From: Selenobaculum gibii
GTDB lineage: Bacteria; Bacillota; Negativicutes; ICN-92133
Assembly (NCBI RefSeq): GCF_030273445.1
Contig: NZ_CP120678.1
Span: 1,093,501-1,157,500, forward strand
DNA length: 64,000 bases
Direction of reading: 5' to 3'
Shown piece after piece: positions 46,048 through 55,054 of this stretch (position 1 is the first letter of the stretch; the number at the start of each line of letters is the position of its first letter). Under the pieces are notes generated by a model. The model saw only the letters and a list, made by a program, of their open reading frames with translations, was not told the DNA's origin and did not search any database. The translations under genes were made by a program, and so were the position numbers.

Positions 46048-47287
46048 GTTATTAGCTCCGGCAGGAAATTTAGAAAAATTGAAAATGGCATTAATTTATG
46101 GTGCAGATGCGGTTTTTTTAGGCGGAAAGGCTTTTGGACTACGTGCATTTGGTGGAAACTTTACAGAAGAGGAATTAAAGGAAGGCGTGGAGTTTGCTCA
46201 TGAAATGGGCAAAAAAGTATATGTGACAGTAAATATATATGCGCATAATAGTGATTTGGGAAAATTACCAGAATACTTAAAATACCTTGAGTCTATTCGG
46301 GTAGATGCTATTTTAGTTGCAGATTTGGGAGTGTTTCAAATCGCGAAGCAAGTTGCGCCTAATCTGCATATTCATATTAGCACTCAAGCGAATAATACGA
46401 ATTGGGCTTCTGTTCAAGCTTGGAAAGATATGGGCGCTTCTCGAGTGGTATTAGCACGAGAGTTATCGATAAATGAGATTGCTGAAATTCGAGAAAAATG
46501 TAATGTTGAATTAGAAATGTTTGTACATGGTGCAATGTGTATTTCTTATTCAGGGCGTTGCCTAATGAGTAATTATTTTACAGGAAGAGATGCAAATCGT
46601 GGGAGTTGTGCGCAATCTTGCCGCTGGAAGTATAGTTTAGTGGAAGAAAAGCGCCCGGGTGAATTTATCCCTGTATTTGAGGATGAACGTGGTACGTATA
46701 TTTTTAATTCAAAAGATATGTGTTTGTTACCATATATTGATCAGGTGATAAAAAGTGGTGTTGATAGTTTAAAAATTGAAGGTCGGATGAAAAGTGTTCA
46801 TTATGCATCTAGTGTTGTGAAAGCTTATCGCCTGGCGATTGATAGTTATTTTGCAGATCCAGATGCGTTTGAGATTAAAGATGAATGGTTAGATGAATTG
46901 CAAAAGGTTTCTCACCGTGAATATACAACTGGATTTTATTTTCATAGGCCGACAGAAAAAGATCAGATTTATGGTTCGTCCTCTTATATACAGACAAGCG
47001 ATTTTATTGGACTTGTTCTTAGCTATGATGAACCTACAGGGTTTGCAATTGTTGAGCAACGTAACAACATGAAAATCGGTCAGGAGATTGAAGTTATTCA
47101 ACCTAAGGGGAAGACTTTTAAACAAAATATTGATATAATGTTAAATGATGAAGATGTGGCAATCGAAGTAGCGCCACATGCACAACAGATAATAAAAATA
47201 AAAATGAATGAACCGGTAGAGCCATATGCAATGTTAAGGCGTAAGGAGAATTATGAAAGAGCTAGTCAAAATAAAGATAGATCCTAA
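46034..47287 (+). CDS. trhP: U32-family tRNA uridine hydroxylation protein (TrhP-like)
   Basis: A 417-residue U32 protein, MKKPELLAPAGNLEKLKMAL, with signature EMFVHGAMCISYSGRC and the second Cys set in NRGSCAQSCRWKY, likely Fe-S ligands. A C-terminal beta domain follows (about 330-410). In Bacillus the neighbouring U32 genes yrrN/yrrO (TrhP) make 5-hydroxyuridine, the substrate of TrmR, so this pair probably carries out two successive steps. The GTG start lies inside trmR and has AGGGGGA upstream. It overlaps the DUF4911 gene. Confidence 0.86.
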   Translation: MKKPELLAPAGNLEKLKMALIYGADAVFLGGKAFGLRAFGGNFTEEELKEGVEFAHEMGKKVYVTVNIYAHNSDLGKLPEYLKYLESIRVDAILVADLGVFQIAKQVAPNLHIHISTQANNTNWASVQAWKDMGASRVVLARELSINEIAEIREKCNVELEMFVHGAMCISYSGRCLMSNYFTGRDANRGSCAQSCRWKYSLVEEKRPGEFIPVFEDERGTYIFNSKDMCLLPYIDQVIKSGVDSLKIEGRMKSVHYASSVVKAYRLAIDSYFADPDAFEIKDEWLDELQKVSHREYTTGFYFHRPTEKDQIYGSSSYIQTSDFIGLVLSYDEPTGFAIVEQRNNMKIGQEIEVIQPKGKTFKQNIDIMLNDEDVAIEVAPHAQQIIKIKMNEPVEPYAMLRRKENYERASQNKDRS

Positions 47288-47459
47288 AGATATTAACTTT
47301 TTCAATAGAATAATGGAAGGCTATGAATATTTAGGAACAGTTAGTACGATTAATAATAAAGAGGGAATTGTAATCGTTAGAACAACACCTGATACTTTTA
47401 AGGAAGTAGAAGAGGTAATCACGAATTTACCATTTCATTATTCTTTAATAGAAGAATAA
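47253..47459 (+). CDS. DUF4911 protein
   Basis: A 68-residue small protein (VKIDPKDINFFNRIMEGYEYLGTVST-like, then GIVIVRTTPDTFKEVEEVI) that fits the DUF4911 family, a short alpha/beta fold found beside U32 genes in Firmicutes. AAGGAG precedes the ATG. It overlaps the end of trhP by 35 bases in another frame, so translation is coupled. Function unknown. Confidence 0.78.
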   Translation: MKELVKIKIDPKDINFFNRIMEGYEYLGTVSTINNKEGIVIVRTTPDTFKEVEEVITNLPFHYSLIEE

Positions 47460-47628
47460 TGAAGGGGGAAAACCTTTTTCAATGTAGATTCCGCAATCCA
47501 ATCTCTAAGAATTCATTTCTTTTGTTTGAGAAGCAAGAAGAGACATTGTGAATTATTGTATAATTTTTATAAGAACTTTATTATAGCTTTAGTAAAATCA
47601 AGGCATACTATTTATGGAGGTGAATGGT

Positions 47629-49293
47629 ATGCCTTTTCCTTTTGCACGCATTTATCATTTATTCCTTTTGCTTTCAGCTATAGGAATTATTTTATTAGCT
47701 CGATTATTTTACTTGCAAATTTTCATTAGTGATGATTTAGCAGCTTTGGGGTTATTGGGACGGGTGCAAGAAGTAAAAATGGTATCATTACGAGGTGATA
47801 TTTTAGCTCGTAATGGAGAGAAACTAACGAATTCTATAGAGCAATATAATCTTACGATATTTCCTGGAAAATATTATCAAAAGGAAGGGCAAGTTGAAGA
47901 ACTATCTAAAATATTAAGCAGAGACAGTGAAGAATTAAAAAGAGAAATTAAATCCATTGTAAAACCAAAGGTAATTGCAGAAAACTTATCTGAAGATATA
48001 ATAAAAAAAATTAATCAATTAGGTTTAGATGGATTTATAATTAGTAAAGCTAAAGTTCGATATGGAGAAAACATTGCAAATCATATAGTTGGATATATTA
48101 ACAAAAGTGATAATAAAGGCGTAAGTGGAATTGAATATTTATATGATGACATTTTAAAAGTTGCAGATGAAGAGTACGTAGCGGCCTTAATAGATGCAAG
48201 AAGTGAACTTATCCCTGGATTAAGCTATAAAAAATTGCATTTGCCGGAGCCATATGGGAATAATGATGTCAGATTGACGATTGATTATGGGATACAAAAA
48301 AAGGTAGAAGAGATATTAGATGAAAATAAAGTGCATAAAGCCGCAGTTGTAGTTATGAATCCTAAAACAGGTGAAATTTTATCCATGGTATCTAGACCCA
48401 ATTTTATGCCTGGAAAAATTGAAGATTACTTCTCTGCGGAAGATTCCCCATTATTAAATCGTGCAGTTAGTAGTTATCAGCCGGGGTCTGTATTTAAATT
48501 AGTTGTAGCTGCAGCCGCATTGGAAAAAGATATTGTAAAACCTAAGGAAGTTTTTAATGATGATGGTTTTATTGACGTAGATGGAATTATTTTTCGTGGT
48601 TGGGATGAAAAAAGTGGAAAAAGAAAGCTTACATTTGAAGAAGCTATTGCATACTCGAGTAATCCAGTACTTATTCAAGTTGGGCTGAAGCTAGGATTTG
48701 AAAATTTAAAATTATTTGCACAGAAGTTTGGTTTCGGAAATCGGACGGATTTAAATTTCCCTAATGAGACTTTAGGAAATCTACCTACAAATGATCAATA
48801 TCATCGAGGTGAACTTGCTAATTTTTCAATAGGACAAGGAAAGTGTGAAGTCACACCGTTACAGATGGCGTGTTTTACATCAGCAATAGCAAATGATGGA
48901 AGTATACCTTCGCCTAAATTGGTGATCGAGATAAATAATCGTCATGGTGATTCTATAAAGATGATTAAAACAAAAGAAAGTAAAAAAATATTTTCGTCTA
49001 AAACTGCAAAAATATTAAAAGATATGATGCTTGGTGTTACGAGTTATGGTACTGGGCAAGCTGCATATGTTAAAGAAGGTGGATCGGCGGGAAAAACAGG
49101 ATCTGCTGAAACTGGCAAGGTAAATGAAAAAGGGCAAAGTATCAATCATGCTTGGTTCGTTGGGTTTGCACCATTTGATGAACCTGAGTATACAGTCGTT
49201 GTTTTTGTCGAAGATGGAATGTCTGGTGGAAACATAGCAGCGCCACTTTTTCGTCAAATTATAGAGTCTATAGAAAAGGCTGAGGTTACATAA
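47629..49293 (+). CDS. Class B penicillin-binding protein (peptidoglycan transpeptidase)
   Basis: A 554-residue membrane-anchored D,D-transpeptidase. One N-terminal helix (FLLLSAIGIILLARLFYLQ, about 11-29) is followed by the dimerisation domain (RGDILARNGEKL) and the transpeptidase domain with SxxK in PGSVFKL, SxN in YSSNPVL and KTG in AGKTGSAET. There is no PASTA tail. The ATG at 47629 has GGAGGTG 7 bases upstream and is preferred to the ATG at 47614. It may be the FtsI/SpoVD-type or PbpA-type enzyme; no division genes lie nearby to decide. Confidence 0.92.
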   Translation: MPFPFARIYHLFLLLSAIGIILLARLFYLQIFISDDLAALGLLGRVQEVKMVSLRGDILARNGEKLTNSIEQYNLTIFPGKYYQKEGQVEELSKILSRDSEELKREIKSIVKPKVIAENLSEDIIKKINQLGLDGFIISKAKVRYGENIANHIVGYINKSDNKGVSGIEYLYDDILKVADEEYVAALIDARSELIPGLSYKKLHLPEPYGNNDVRLTIDYGIQKKVEEILDENKVHKAAVVVMNPKTGEILSMVSRPNFMPGKIEDYFSAEDSPLLNRAVSSYQPGSVFKLVVAAAALEKDIVKPKEVFNDDGFIDVDGIIFRGWDEKSGKRKLTFEEAIAYSSNPVLIQVGLKLGFENLKLFAQKFGFGNRTDLNFPNETLGNLPTNDQYHRGELANFSIGQGKCEVTPLQMACFTSAIANDGSIPSPKLVIEINNRHGDSIKMIKTKESKKIFSSKTAKILKDMMLGVTSYGTGQAAYVKEGGSAGKTGSAETGKVNEKGQSINHAWFVGFAPFDEPEYTVVVFVEDGMSGGNIAAPLFRQIIESIEKAEVT

Positions 49294-49313
49294 AATAATG
49301 TAATCTCAGCCTT
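49276..49313. terminator. Bidirectional terminator between convergent genes
   Basis: A 16-bp stem with one G-T pair, AAGGCTGAGGTTACAT (49276-49291) and ATGTAATCTCAGCCTT (49298-49313). It lies between the PBP gene and the minus-strand gene at 49318. Confidence 0.85.
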
Positions 49314-49317
49314 TGAT

Positions 49318-49641
49318 TTATTTCCGTAATGTAGTTATAATAGATTGGAATTCTTGGTCATTTATTGGATGAAAAGCAGTTATTTCATCGACCATAATAA
49401 AGAGTTCCGGAAGGGTTAATATGTCATTTGTGTTTGTTTTAAATATTACGTCATGAGCAATTAAAATATTTGATAAACCTTGTTGATCTTGCGTTAATTT
49501 TTGTTTGCAAAGGATTATTCCTGCAGCTGTAAAAATTAGGTGTTTTTTTTCACCGGAGCTGGCGGCAGAAATTAATCCTTTGATTGCTTCTTCCTTACAA
49601 GTTAGTTTTTCAAATACATTTAATAAAGATGATTCCGCCAT
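49318..49641 (-). CDS. Uncharacterised 107-residue protein
   Basis: I do not recognise this protein. It has a strong AAGGAGG site before ATG, so it is probably real. The sequence has an N-terminal helix (LLNVFEKLTCKEEAIKGLI), a central beta segment (KKHLIFTAAGIILCKQKL) and an acidic C-terminus. No signal peptide or membrane helix is seen. It stands alone, convergent with the PBP gene. Confidence 0.6.
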   Translation of the reverse strand: MAESSLLNVFEKLTCKEEAIKGLISAASSGEKKHLIFTAAGIILCKQKLTQDQQGLSNILIAHDVIFKTNTNDILTLPELFIMVDEITAFHPINDQEFQSIITTLRK

Positions 49642-49726
49642 ACTATATTCCTCCTTAGGTTATATTTAATATTTATTGTAGTCATTTTATAATAAAAATC
49701 AAGGTTTGAAAGTGGCAGAGCATGAG

Positions 49727-49775
49727 AAATAAGCACCCTTTATACAAATAACAATGTATAAAATGGTGCTTATTT
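49727..49775. terminator. Terminator of the glycine-zipper stress protein gene
   Basis: A long stem, AAATAAGCACC plus TTTATACA (49727-49746) pairing with 49755-49775, with only a small bulge. It has T-rich sides in both directions and lies downstream of the minus-strand gene. Confidence 0.75.
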
Positions 49776-49813
49776 CTTAATAGAAAGCTTAAAGTTTTAT
49801 ACTGAATGACTGG

Positions 49814-50491
49814 TTATTTTGCATTATGAGTTTCAACATTCATAGCACCATTTTGATTCATAATCTGAATGGCTTGTTGAACTTTGTTTGCATCTGTTTT
49901 AATAACTGCTAATGTTTTGCCATAAGCAACTTCATTATTGTACTCTTCACTCTTATCACTAGGAATGCCCCAATCAATCAATCCACCTGTGATTCCGCCA
50001 CCAACAGCACCTGCGATTGTTGCAGCGATTGGACCTGCGGCTATGATTGGCCCAATGCCTGGAATTGTTAAGGCACCAGCGCTCAATAATAATCCGCCAA
50101 TACCTCCAATAGCACCGCCTGCCATAGTTCCATCAGCAATAGAGTCATCACTGCCCATATTGTTTACAACATTATCATTGGTTTTTTCCTTAGAAATGAT
50201 GTTGATTTCTTCAATGGTAAAGCCGCTTTGACGTAATTGGGCAGCGGATTCTCTAGCGGCATTTAAGCTAGAGAAAAGCCCAACAACGGCTTGAGGGATT
50301 CCGGATTGTTGATTCATCGTGTCTGTAATATTTGCTTGTTGATTATTGCTTGATGCCTGCGTAGTATTTTGTGCTTGATTTTGATTTGCGGTCGAGTTCA
50401 CCTGATTTGTGTTACTTTGTGCACTATTATATGATGTAGTAAGAGGAGAAGTTGTCCCTTGATTTTGAGAATTTGTTGAATTATTTTCCAC
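49814..50491 (-). CDS. General-stress-like protein with Asn/Gln-rich N-terminus and glycine zipper
   Basis: A 225-residue protein. Residues 1-63 are almost only Asn, Gln, Ser, Thr and Ala, with no acidic or basic residues beyond the first few. Residues 68-105 (VVGLFSSLNAARESAAQL, then GFTIEEINIIS) match the YflT/general stress protein 17M domain. Residues 120-178 form a glycine-zipper, membrane-like segment (GGAIGGIGGLLLSAGAL). The start is GTG at 50489-50491, with AAAGGAGG 6 bases upstream; a longer open frame up to 50641 has no site. The role is unknown; relatives respond to heat or salt stress. Confidence 0.75.
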   Translation of the reverse strand: MENNSTNSQNQGTTSPLTTSYNSAQSNTNQVNSTANQNQAQNTTQASSNNQQANITDTMNQQSGIPQAVVGLFSSLNAARESAAQLRQSGFTIEEINIISKEKTNDNVVNNMGSDDSIADGTMAGGAIGGIGGLLLSAGALTIPGIGPIIAAGPIAATIAGAVGGGITGGLIDWGIPSDKSEEYNNEVAYGKTLAVIKTDANKVQQAIQIMNQNGAMNVETHNAK

Positions 50492-50683
50492 TTTTTTGCC
50501 TCCTTTGATAAAAAAACATATGAAACACTTTTTATAGTTTATACAATGTTTGTCCATATATACATCAAATATATTTTGTAATGAATTGCATATACTAAGT
50601 ATAATATAAATAATAAAAAGGTTTTTTTCGGTAAGTGTCAAATAAATAATGGTTATATGATTATAAATAGGGATGGTGCTGAA

Positions 50684-51448
50684 ATGAAGAAAGCCGAAAC
50701 AATGATGGATGAAGTTATAGAATTAATTCGAAATGAAGAAAAAGTTAAAACGTTAAAAATTGAAAAAGATTATGAGGTTGAAGGTAGAACGGCATCATAT
50801 CCCATTGATTTATACTGGGAGTTTGAGGGTGGAAATGGGATTGTATATAAAGTGATTATACAAACTAGACAGATGGATAAATCCGTAGATAGAAATCGAT
50901 TATTTCATTTTGCTAATATTTTGCAAGATATTTCTGGTCAAGTTATGGGAGTCATTTTCACGCAGCCTGTTTATGAAAAAATTGTAAAAGATGTTGCTAG
51001 AGATGTAGGGATTGTTCTTTATGAGATGACAGGAGTGAATGATAAACCAACATGGCAGCCGTTGATTGGCGAAGTTAAGATTGAATTTGATAAAGAGTGG
51101 GCAAAGGCGGAAAAAGAAAAACATGGATTAGGGGATCAAATGATTTCTTATCATGGTGAACCCAAGGAATCCTTTTTATATAATGAATCCGGACTATGCG
51201 TTGACTCTATAGAAGGAATTTTTAATGATTATATAAAAAAGCAAGAGGCGAAAAATGATTTTTCCGAGGTGGCAGTCGAGCATAAATTTACAGAAAATAT
51301 ATATTTACAAACGGGACATCCGTTAATTCCAAAAGTTAAGGTCAATGCCGTTTCATTTAAACTGACTTTTGAAAATATTGCAAAAGTTGAAACTGGAGAG
51401 ATTATCCAGAATATTTTCCATGCAGCATTAAAAGCGAGATTGAATTAA
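50684..51448 (+). CDS. Uncharacterised protein, possible degenerate PD-(D/E)XK fold
   Basis: A 254-residue soluble protein that I cannot place with certainty. Residues 38-100 look like the core of a Mrr-like restriction endonuclease fold: PIDLYWEFEG (Asp42), then YKVIIQTRQMD where an active enzyme would have E/QxK (here Gln60-Thr-Arg62), then NRLFHFANILQDISGQVMGVIFT and DVGIVLYEMTG. The Lys is replaced, so nuclease activity is doubtful. The C-terminal half is beta-rich and unknown. The start is uncertain: an ATG at 50657 would add nine residues but has no binding site. Confidence 0.6.
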   Translation: MKKAETMMDEVIELIRNEEKVKTLKIEKDYEVEGRTASYPIDLYWEFEGGNGIVYKVIIQTRQMDKSVDRNRLFHFANILQDISGQVMGVIFTQPVYEKIVKDVARDVGIVLYEMTGVNDKPTWQPLIGEVKIEFDKEWAKAEKEKHGLGDQMISYHGEPKESFLYNESGLCVDSIEGIFNDYIKKQEAKNDFSEVAVEHKFTENIYLQTGHPLIPKVKVNAVSFKLTFENIAKVETGEIIQNIFHAALKARLN

Positions 51449-51451
51449 AGA

Positions 51452-51481
51452 TTGACATTATTTATCTGATTGAGCTATAAT
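51452..51481 (+). promoter_or_regulatory. Promoter of thrS
   Basis: TTGACA (51452-51457), an 18-base spacer and TATAAT (51476-51481), directly before the T-box leader. Confidence 0.82.
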
Positions 51482-51489
51482 ATTAAAAT

Positions 51490-51750
51490 AAAATTATATT
51501 GTAAAAGTAATGATGAGGACATGGTATCAATGTAATTGTTTTCAGAGAGAGATGTGAAAGCTGTGAGCATTTTATTCAATTGTTGATATTACTACCTTTG
51601 AACTGTAGGCTGAAATAGTAGTAAGCTAAGCCGGGGAATACCCCGTTATCTAAATGAAGGTGGATAGGTACTTTATTATCTATCAATCAGGGTGGAATCG
51701 CGAAGTATAATAACCTCGTCCCTTTATGGGGATGAGGTTTTTTTATTTTT
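51490..51750 (+). promoter_or_regulatory. T-box leader of thrS
   Basis: The T-box sequence AGGGTGGAATCGCG is at 51689-51702. It is followed by a terminator with stem AACCTCGTCCC/GGGATGAGGTT (about 51712-51738) and a T-run. The specifier region reads ACTACC at 51591-51596, both Thr codons. Uncharged tRNA-Thr should pair here and open the terminator. Confidence 0.92.
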
Positions 51751-51764
51751 AGGAGGTAGTTATT

Positions 51765-53669
51765 TTGATAAAATTAATGTTAAAAGATGGCGCTGTACGT
51801 GAAGTGAAAGAAGGCACAACTTTATTAGAATTTGCGCAAACTTTAAGCCGCAGTTTAGCGAAAAGCGTATTAGTGGCAAAAGTAGATGATGTCGTAGTTG
51901 GTTTAGATACAGAGTTAACGAAAGATGCAAAGGTCGAATTGTTAACTTTTGCTGATAGTGAAGGAAAACATGCGCTTAGACATAGTGCTTCACATATTTT
52001 GGCTCAAGCTGTACAACGTTTATATAAAAATGTGCAGCTTGCAATTGGTCCAGCAATTGAAAATGGATTTTATTACGATTTTGATGTTGAAAAACCATTT
52101 TCGCCAGAAGATTTAGAGAAGATTCAAAAAGAAATGGAAAAAATCATACAAGAAAATTTATCAATCGAGCGCAAGGAATTAAGTCGTAAAGATGCAATTA
52201 AAATGTTTGCAGATAAAGGTGAAACATATAAAGTAGAGCTTATTAATGATTTGCCAGAAGATGCTGTAATTTCTACGTATCAACAAGGTGAATTTGTTGA
52301 TTTATGCGCTGGCCCGCATGTGCTTTCAACAGGAAAAGTGAAAGCTTTTAAATTGCAAAGTATTGCAGGTGCTTATTGGCGTGGCGATGAAAAACGTAAA
52401 ATGTTACAACGTATTTACGGAACGGCTTTTGAAAAGAAAGCAGAGCTTGATGCATATTTGACCATGCTTGAAGAAGCTGCTAAACGTGATCATCGTAAAT
52501 TAGGGCGTGAATTAGATCTATTTAGTTTACAAGAAGAAGGACCGGGCTTTCCGTTTTTTCATCCAAATGGAATGATTATTCGCAATGAATTAGAAAATTT
52601 CTGGCGCCAATTACATCGTGAGTATGGCTATAAAGAAATTAAAACTCCAATTATTTTAAATCGTAAATTATGGGAACAGTCAGGACATTGGGATCATTAT
52701 AAAGAAAACATGTATTTTACGCAAATTGATGGTGAAGATTATGCGGTAAAACCAATGAATTGCCCAGGTGGAATCTTGGTATATCGTACACAACATCATA
52801 GTTATCGTGATTTGCCGCTTCGTACGGCAGAGCTTGGGCTCGTACATCGTCATGAATTGTCTGGGGCATTACATGGATTAATGAGAGTGCGTAATTTTAC
52901 GCAAGACGATGCACATATATTTATGTTGCCATCGCAAATTAAAGATGAAATTCAAAAAGTAATTGATTTATTTGATAAAGTATATAGTACGTTTGGATTA
53001 TCTTATCATGCGGAATTAAGTACCCGTCCAGAAAATTCAATGGGTAGTGATGAAGTATGGGAAACTGCTACAAATGCTTTACGTGATGCATTAAATGAAC
53101 GTGGTATGGAGTATATTGTTAACGAAGGTGATGGTGCATTTTATGGACCTAAAATTGACTTTCATTTAAAAGATTCCATTGGTCGTACATGGCAATGTGG
53201 GACGATTCAACTAGACATGCTATTGCCTGAAAAATTTGATTTAACTTACGTAGGTGAGGATGGACAAAAGCATCGTCCAGTTATGATTCACCGTGTTGTA
53301 TACGGCAGCATTGAACGCTTTATTGGAATTTTAATTGAGCATTATGCTGGTGTGTTCCCAGTATGGATTGCACCTGTGCAAGTAAAAATTCTAACGATTG
53401 CTGATAAACATGCAGAGTATGCAGTTGCTTTAGAAAGAGAAATGTTTGCAAAAGGAATTCGAGCTGAGGTTGATGACCGCAATGAGAAAATTGGCTATAA
53501 AATTCGTGAAGCACAAATGTCTAAAGCACCTTATATTATTGTTGTTGGTGATAAAGAAATGGAAGAGGGACAAGTTGCGGTTCGCAAACATGGGGAGAAA
53601 AATAGCATAGTTCAATCTAAAACAGAATTTATTAATGAAGTAATAGAAAAAATTCAGAAAAAAGCATAA
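51765..53669 (+). CDS. thrS: Threonyl-tRNA synthetase
   Basis: A 634-residue class II synthetase. It has a TGS domain (1-62), the editing domain with HSASHILAQAVQRLY and VDLCAGPHV, the catalytic core with RNELENFWR, MNCPGGILVYR, RVRNFTQDDAHIF and the zinc ligands, and the anticodon domain (VKILTIADKHAEYA). The TTG start at 51765 has AGGAGGT 8 bases upstream and gives the usual TGS start MIKLMLKDG. Controlled by the T-box in front of it. Confidence 0.96.
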   Translation: MIKLMLKDGAVREVKEGTTLLEFAQTLSRSLAKSVLVAKVDDVVVGLDTELTKDAKVELLTFADSEGKHALRHSASHILAQAVQRLYKNVQLAIGPAIENGFYYDFDVEKPFSPEDLEKIQKEMEKIIQENLSIERKELSRKDAIKMFADKGETYKVELINDLPEDAVISTYQQGEFVDLCAGPHVLSTGKVKAFKLQSIAGAYWRGDEKRKMLQRIYGTAFEKKAELDAYLTMLEEAAKRDHRKLGRELDLFSLQEEGPGFPFFHPNGMIIRNELENFWRQLHREYGYKEIKTPIILNRKLWEQSGHWDHYKENMYFTQIDGEDYAVKPMNCPGGILVYRTQHHSYRDLPLRTAELGLVHRHELSGALHGLMRVRNFTQDDAHIFMLPSQIKDEIQKVIDLFDKVYSTFGLSYHAELSTRPENSMGSDEVWETATNALRDALNERGMEYIVNEGDGAFYGPKIDFHLKDSIGRTWQCGTIQLDMLLPEKFDLTYVGEDGQKHRPVMIHRVVYGSIERFIGILIEHYAGVFPVWIAPVQVKILTIADKHAEYAVALEREMFAKGIRAEVDDRNEKIGYKIREAQMSKAPYIIVVGDKEMEEGQVAVRKHGEKNSIVQSKTEFINEVIEKIQKKA

Positions 53670-53675
53670 AAGGTA

Positions 53676-53704
53676 TTGACAGTATATCATTTAACTGATA
53701 ATAT
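53676..53704 (+). promoter_or_regulatory. Promoter of the infC operon
   Basis: TTGACA (53676-53681), a 17-base spacer and TAATAT (53699-53704), beginning 6 bases after the thrS stop. Confidence 0.78.
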
Positions 53705-53711
53705 AGTTAAG

Positions 53712-53838
53712 TGAGTTAAATACGTGTGAAGTAGAAGCCATCCGCTTCTCACCTTATGGCGCTTAGTCAATAAGGTAAGATGAATTATTAATATTTATTA
53801 TTGTAATTTACGGGTGGCGTGTGCTGCCCGTTTTTATT
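53712..53838 (+). promoter_or_regulatory. infC-rpmI-rplT leader (L20-type autoregulation)
   Basis: The leader has hairpins AGAAGC/GCTTCT (53733-53749) and ACCTTAT/ATAAGGT (53751-53776) followed by a terminator ACGGGTGGC/GCTGCCCGT (53810-53831) and TTTTATTTT. In low-GC Firmicutes ribosomal protein L20 binds such leaders and causes termination. The layout fits, though I cannot test the L20-binding fold. Confidence 0.78.
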
Positions 53839-53876
53839 TTGTATGTATACACAATTTTTTTAGGAGGTGAATCTCA

Positions 53877-54395
53877 ATTAGTAAAGAGAATCCAAAAATT
53901 AATGAAGAGATTCGGGCAAGAGAAGTTCGCGTAACGAGTCCGACTGGTGAACAGCTTGGTATTATGTCTCTTAGAGATGCATTAAGGATTGCAGGTGAAC
54001 AACAATTAGATTTAGTTGAAGTTGCACCTACAGCAAAACCACCAGTTTGTCGTATTATGGATTTTGGTAAATACAGATACGAACAACAAAAACGTGACAA
54101 AGAGGCGAAGAAGAAACAAAAAGTTGTTACTGTAAAAGAAGTAAAACTTCGTCCGAATATTGAACAGCATGATTTTAGCGTCAAGCTAAAAAATGCACTT
54201 CGTTTTATCGAAGATGGTGATAAAGTAAAAGTTACCATTATGTTCCGTGGTAGAGAGCTATCGCATCCGGAACTTGGCAGAGAGATATTACTTAAGATGG
54301 CTGCTGAAATGAAAGAATTAGTAACCGTTGAACGTGATCCAAAGCTTGAAGGTAAAAATATGATTATGATTTTAGCACCAAAGGCACATAACTAA
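53877..54395 (+). CDS. infC: Translation initiation factor IF-3, ATT start
   Basis: IF-3 keeps the 30S subunit free and checks the start codon. The true start is the ATT at 53877-53879, read as Met: AGGAGGTGA (53862-53870) lies 6 bases before it, and the 172-residue product begins [19 protein letters not shown], the normal IF-3 N-terminus. The first ATG is at 53964, inside the conserved N-domain. AUU starts let IF-3 control its own synthesis in other bacteria. The C-domain shows [19 protein letters not shown] and [16 protein letters not shown]. Confidence 0.94.
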   Translation: MSKENPKINEEIRAREVRVTSPTGEQLGIMSLRDALRIAGEQQLDLVEVAPTAKPPVCRIMDFGKYRYEQQKRDKEAKKKQKVVTVKEVKLRPNIEQHDFSVKLKNALRFIEDGDKVKVTIMFRGRELSHPELGREILLKMAAEMKELVTVERDPKLEGKNMIMILAPKAHN

Positions 54396-54408
54396 AGGAG
54401 GAATAGCA

Positions 54409-54606
54409 ATGCCAAAAATTAAAACACGCAGAGCTGCAGCAAAACGTTTCAAAGTAACTGGTTCCGGTGAATTTAAACGTGCAAAGGCTTTTAAAAGTCA
54501 TATCTTAGAAAAGAAATCCCCGGCTCGTAAACGTAATTTACGGAAAGCAACACTTGTAAGCAAAGCTGATTACGAACGCGTAACTAAAATGCTTCCTTAC
54601 GCTTAA
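54409..54606 (+). CDS. rpmI: Ribosomal protein L35
   Basis: A 65-residue basic 50S protein, [20 protein letters not shown], of the standard length and with the family's [14 protein letters not shown] ending. AAGGAGG lies before the ATG. It is the middle gene of infC-rpmI-rplT. Confidence 0.97.
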   Translation: MPKIKTRRAAAKRFKVTGSGEFKRAKAFKSHILEKKSPARKRNLRKATLVSKADYERVTKMLPYA

Positions 54607-54633
54607 AATATAGATATTTAGGAGGAACGAAAC

Positions 54634-54990
54634 ATGCCAAGAGTTAAAAAAGGCGTGACTGCACATAGACGTCATAAAAAGATTTTAAAACTAGCTAAAG
54701 GTTATAGAGGCGCAAAAAGCAAACAGTTTAAAAAAGCAAATGAAACTGTAATGAAAGCGCTTTACTATGCGCGTCGTGACCGTCGTGCGAAAAAAGGTGA
54801 ATTCCGTCAATTATGGATCGCTCGTATTAATGCGGCAGCTCGTATTAATGGAATTTCCTACAGCAAATTAATCAATGGTTTAACAAAAGCTGGTGTAGCT
54901 GTTAACCGTAAGATGCTTGCTGATTTGGCTGTAAATGACAGTGCTGCATTTACTAAATTAGTAGAAGTAGCAAAAGAACAATTACAATAA
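54634..54990 (+). CDS. rplT: Ribosomal protein L20
   Basis: A 118-residue 50S assembly protein, [20 protein letters not shown], with the basic N-terminal extension and the [15 protein letters not shown] globular part. It likely represses its own operon through the leader at 53712-53838. AGGAGG precedes the ATG. Confidence 0.97.
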   Translation: MPRVKKGVTAHRRHKKILKLAKGYRGAKSKQFKKANETVMKALYYARRDRRAKKGEFRQLWIARINAAARINGISYSKLINGLTKAGVAVNRKMLADLAVNDSAAFTKLVEVAKEQLQ

Positions 54991-54997
54991 ATAAGTT

Positions 54998-55030
54998 AAA
55001 GGTTCTGATTTTTATCAGAACCTTTTTTAA
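54998..55030 (+). terminator. Terminator of the infC operon
   Basis: A perfect 12-bp stem, AAAGGTTCTGAT (54998-55009) with ATCAGAACCTTT (55014-55025), and then TTT. Confidence 0.9.
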
Positions 55031-55054
55031 CAGCGTTGTTTATCTGTATTTTTT

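Noticed and set aside
50492-50641. 50-codon N-terminal extension of the glycine-zipper protein
   Set aside because: The extra part is hydrophobic and Cys-rich with no ribosome binding site, while GTG at 50489-50491 has AAAGGAGG at ideal distance.
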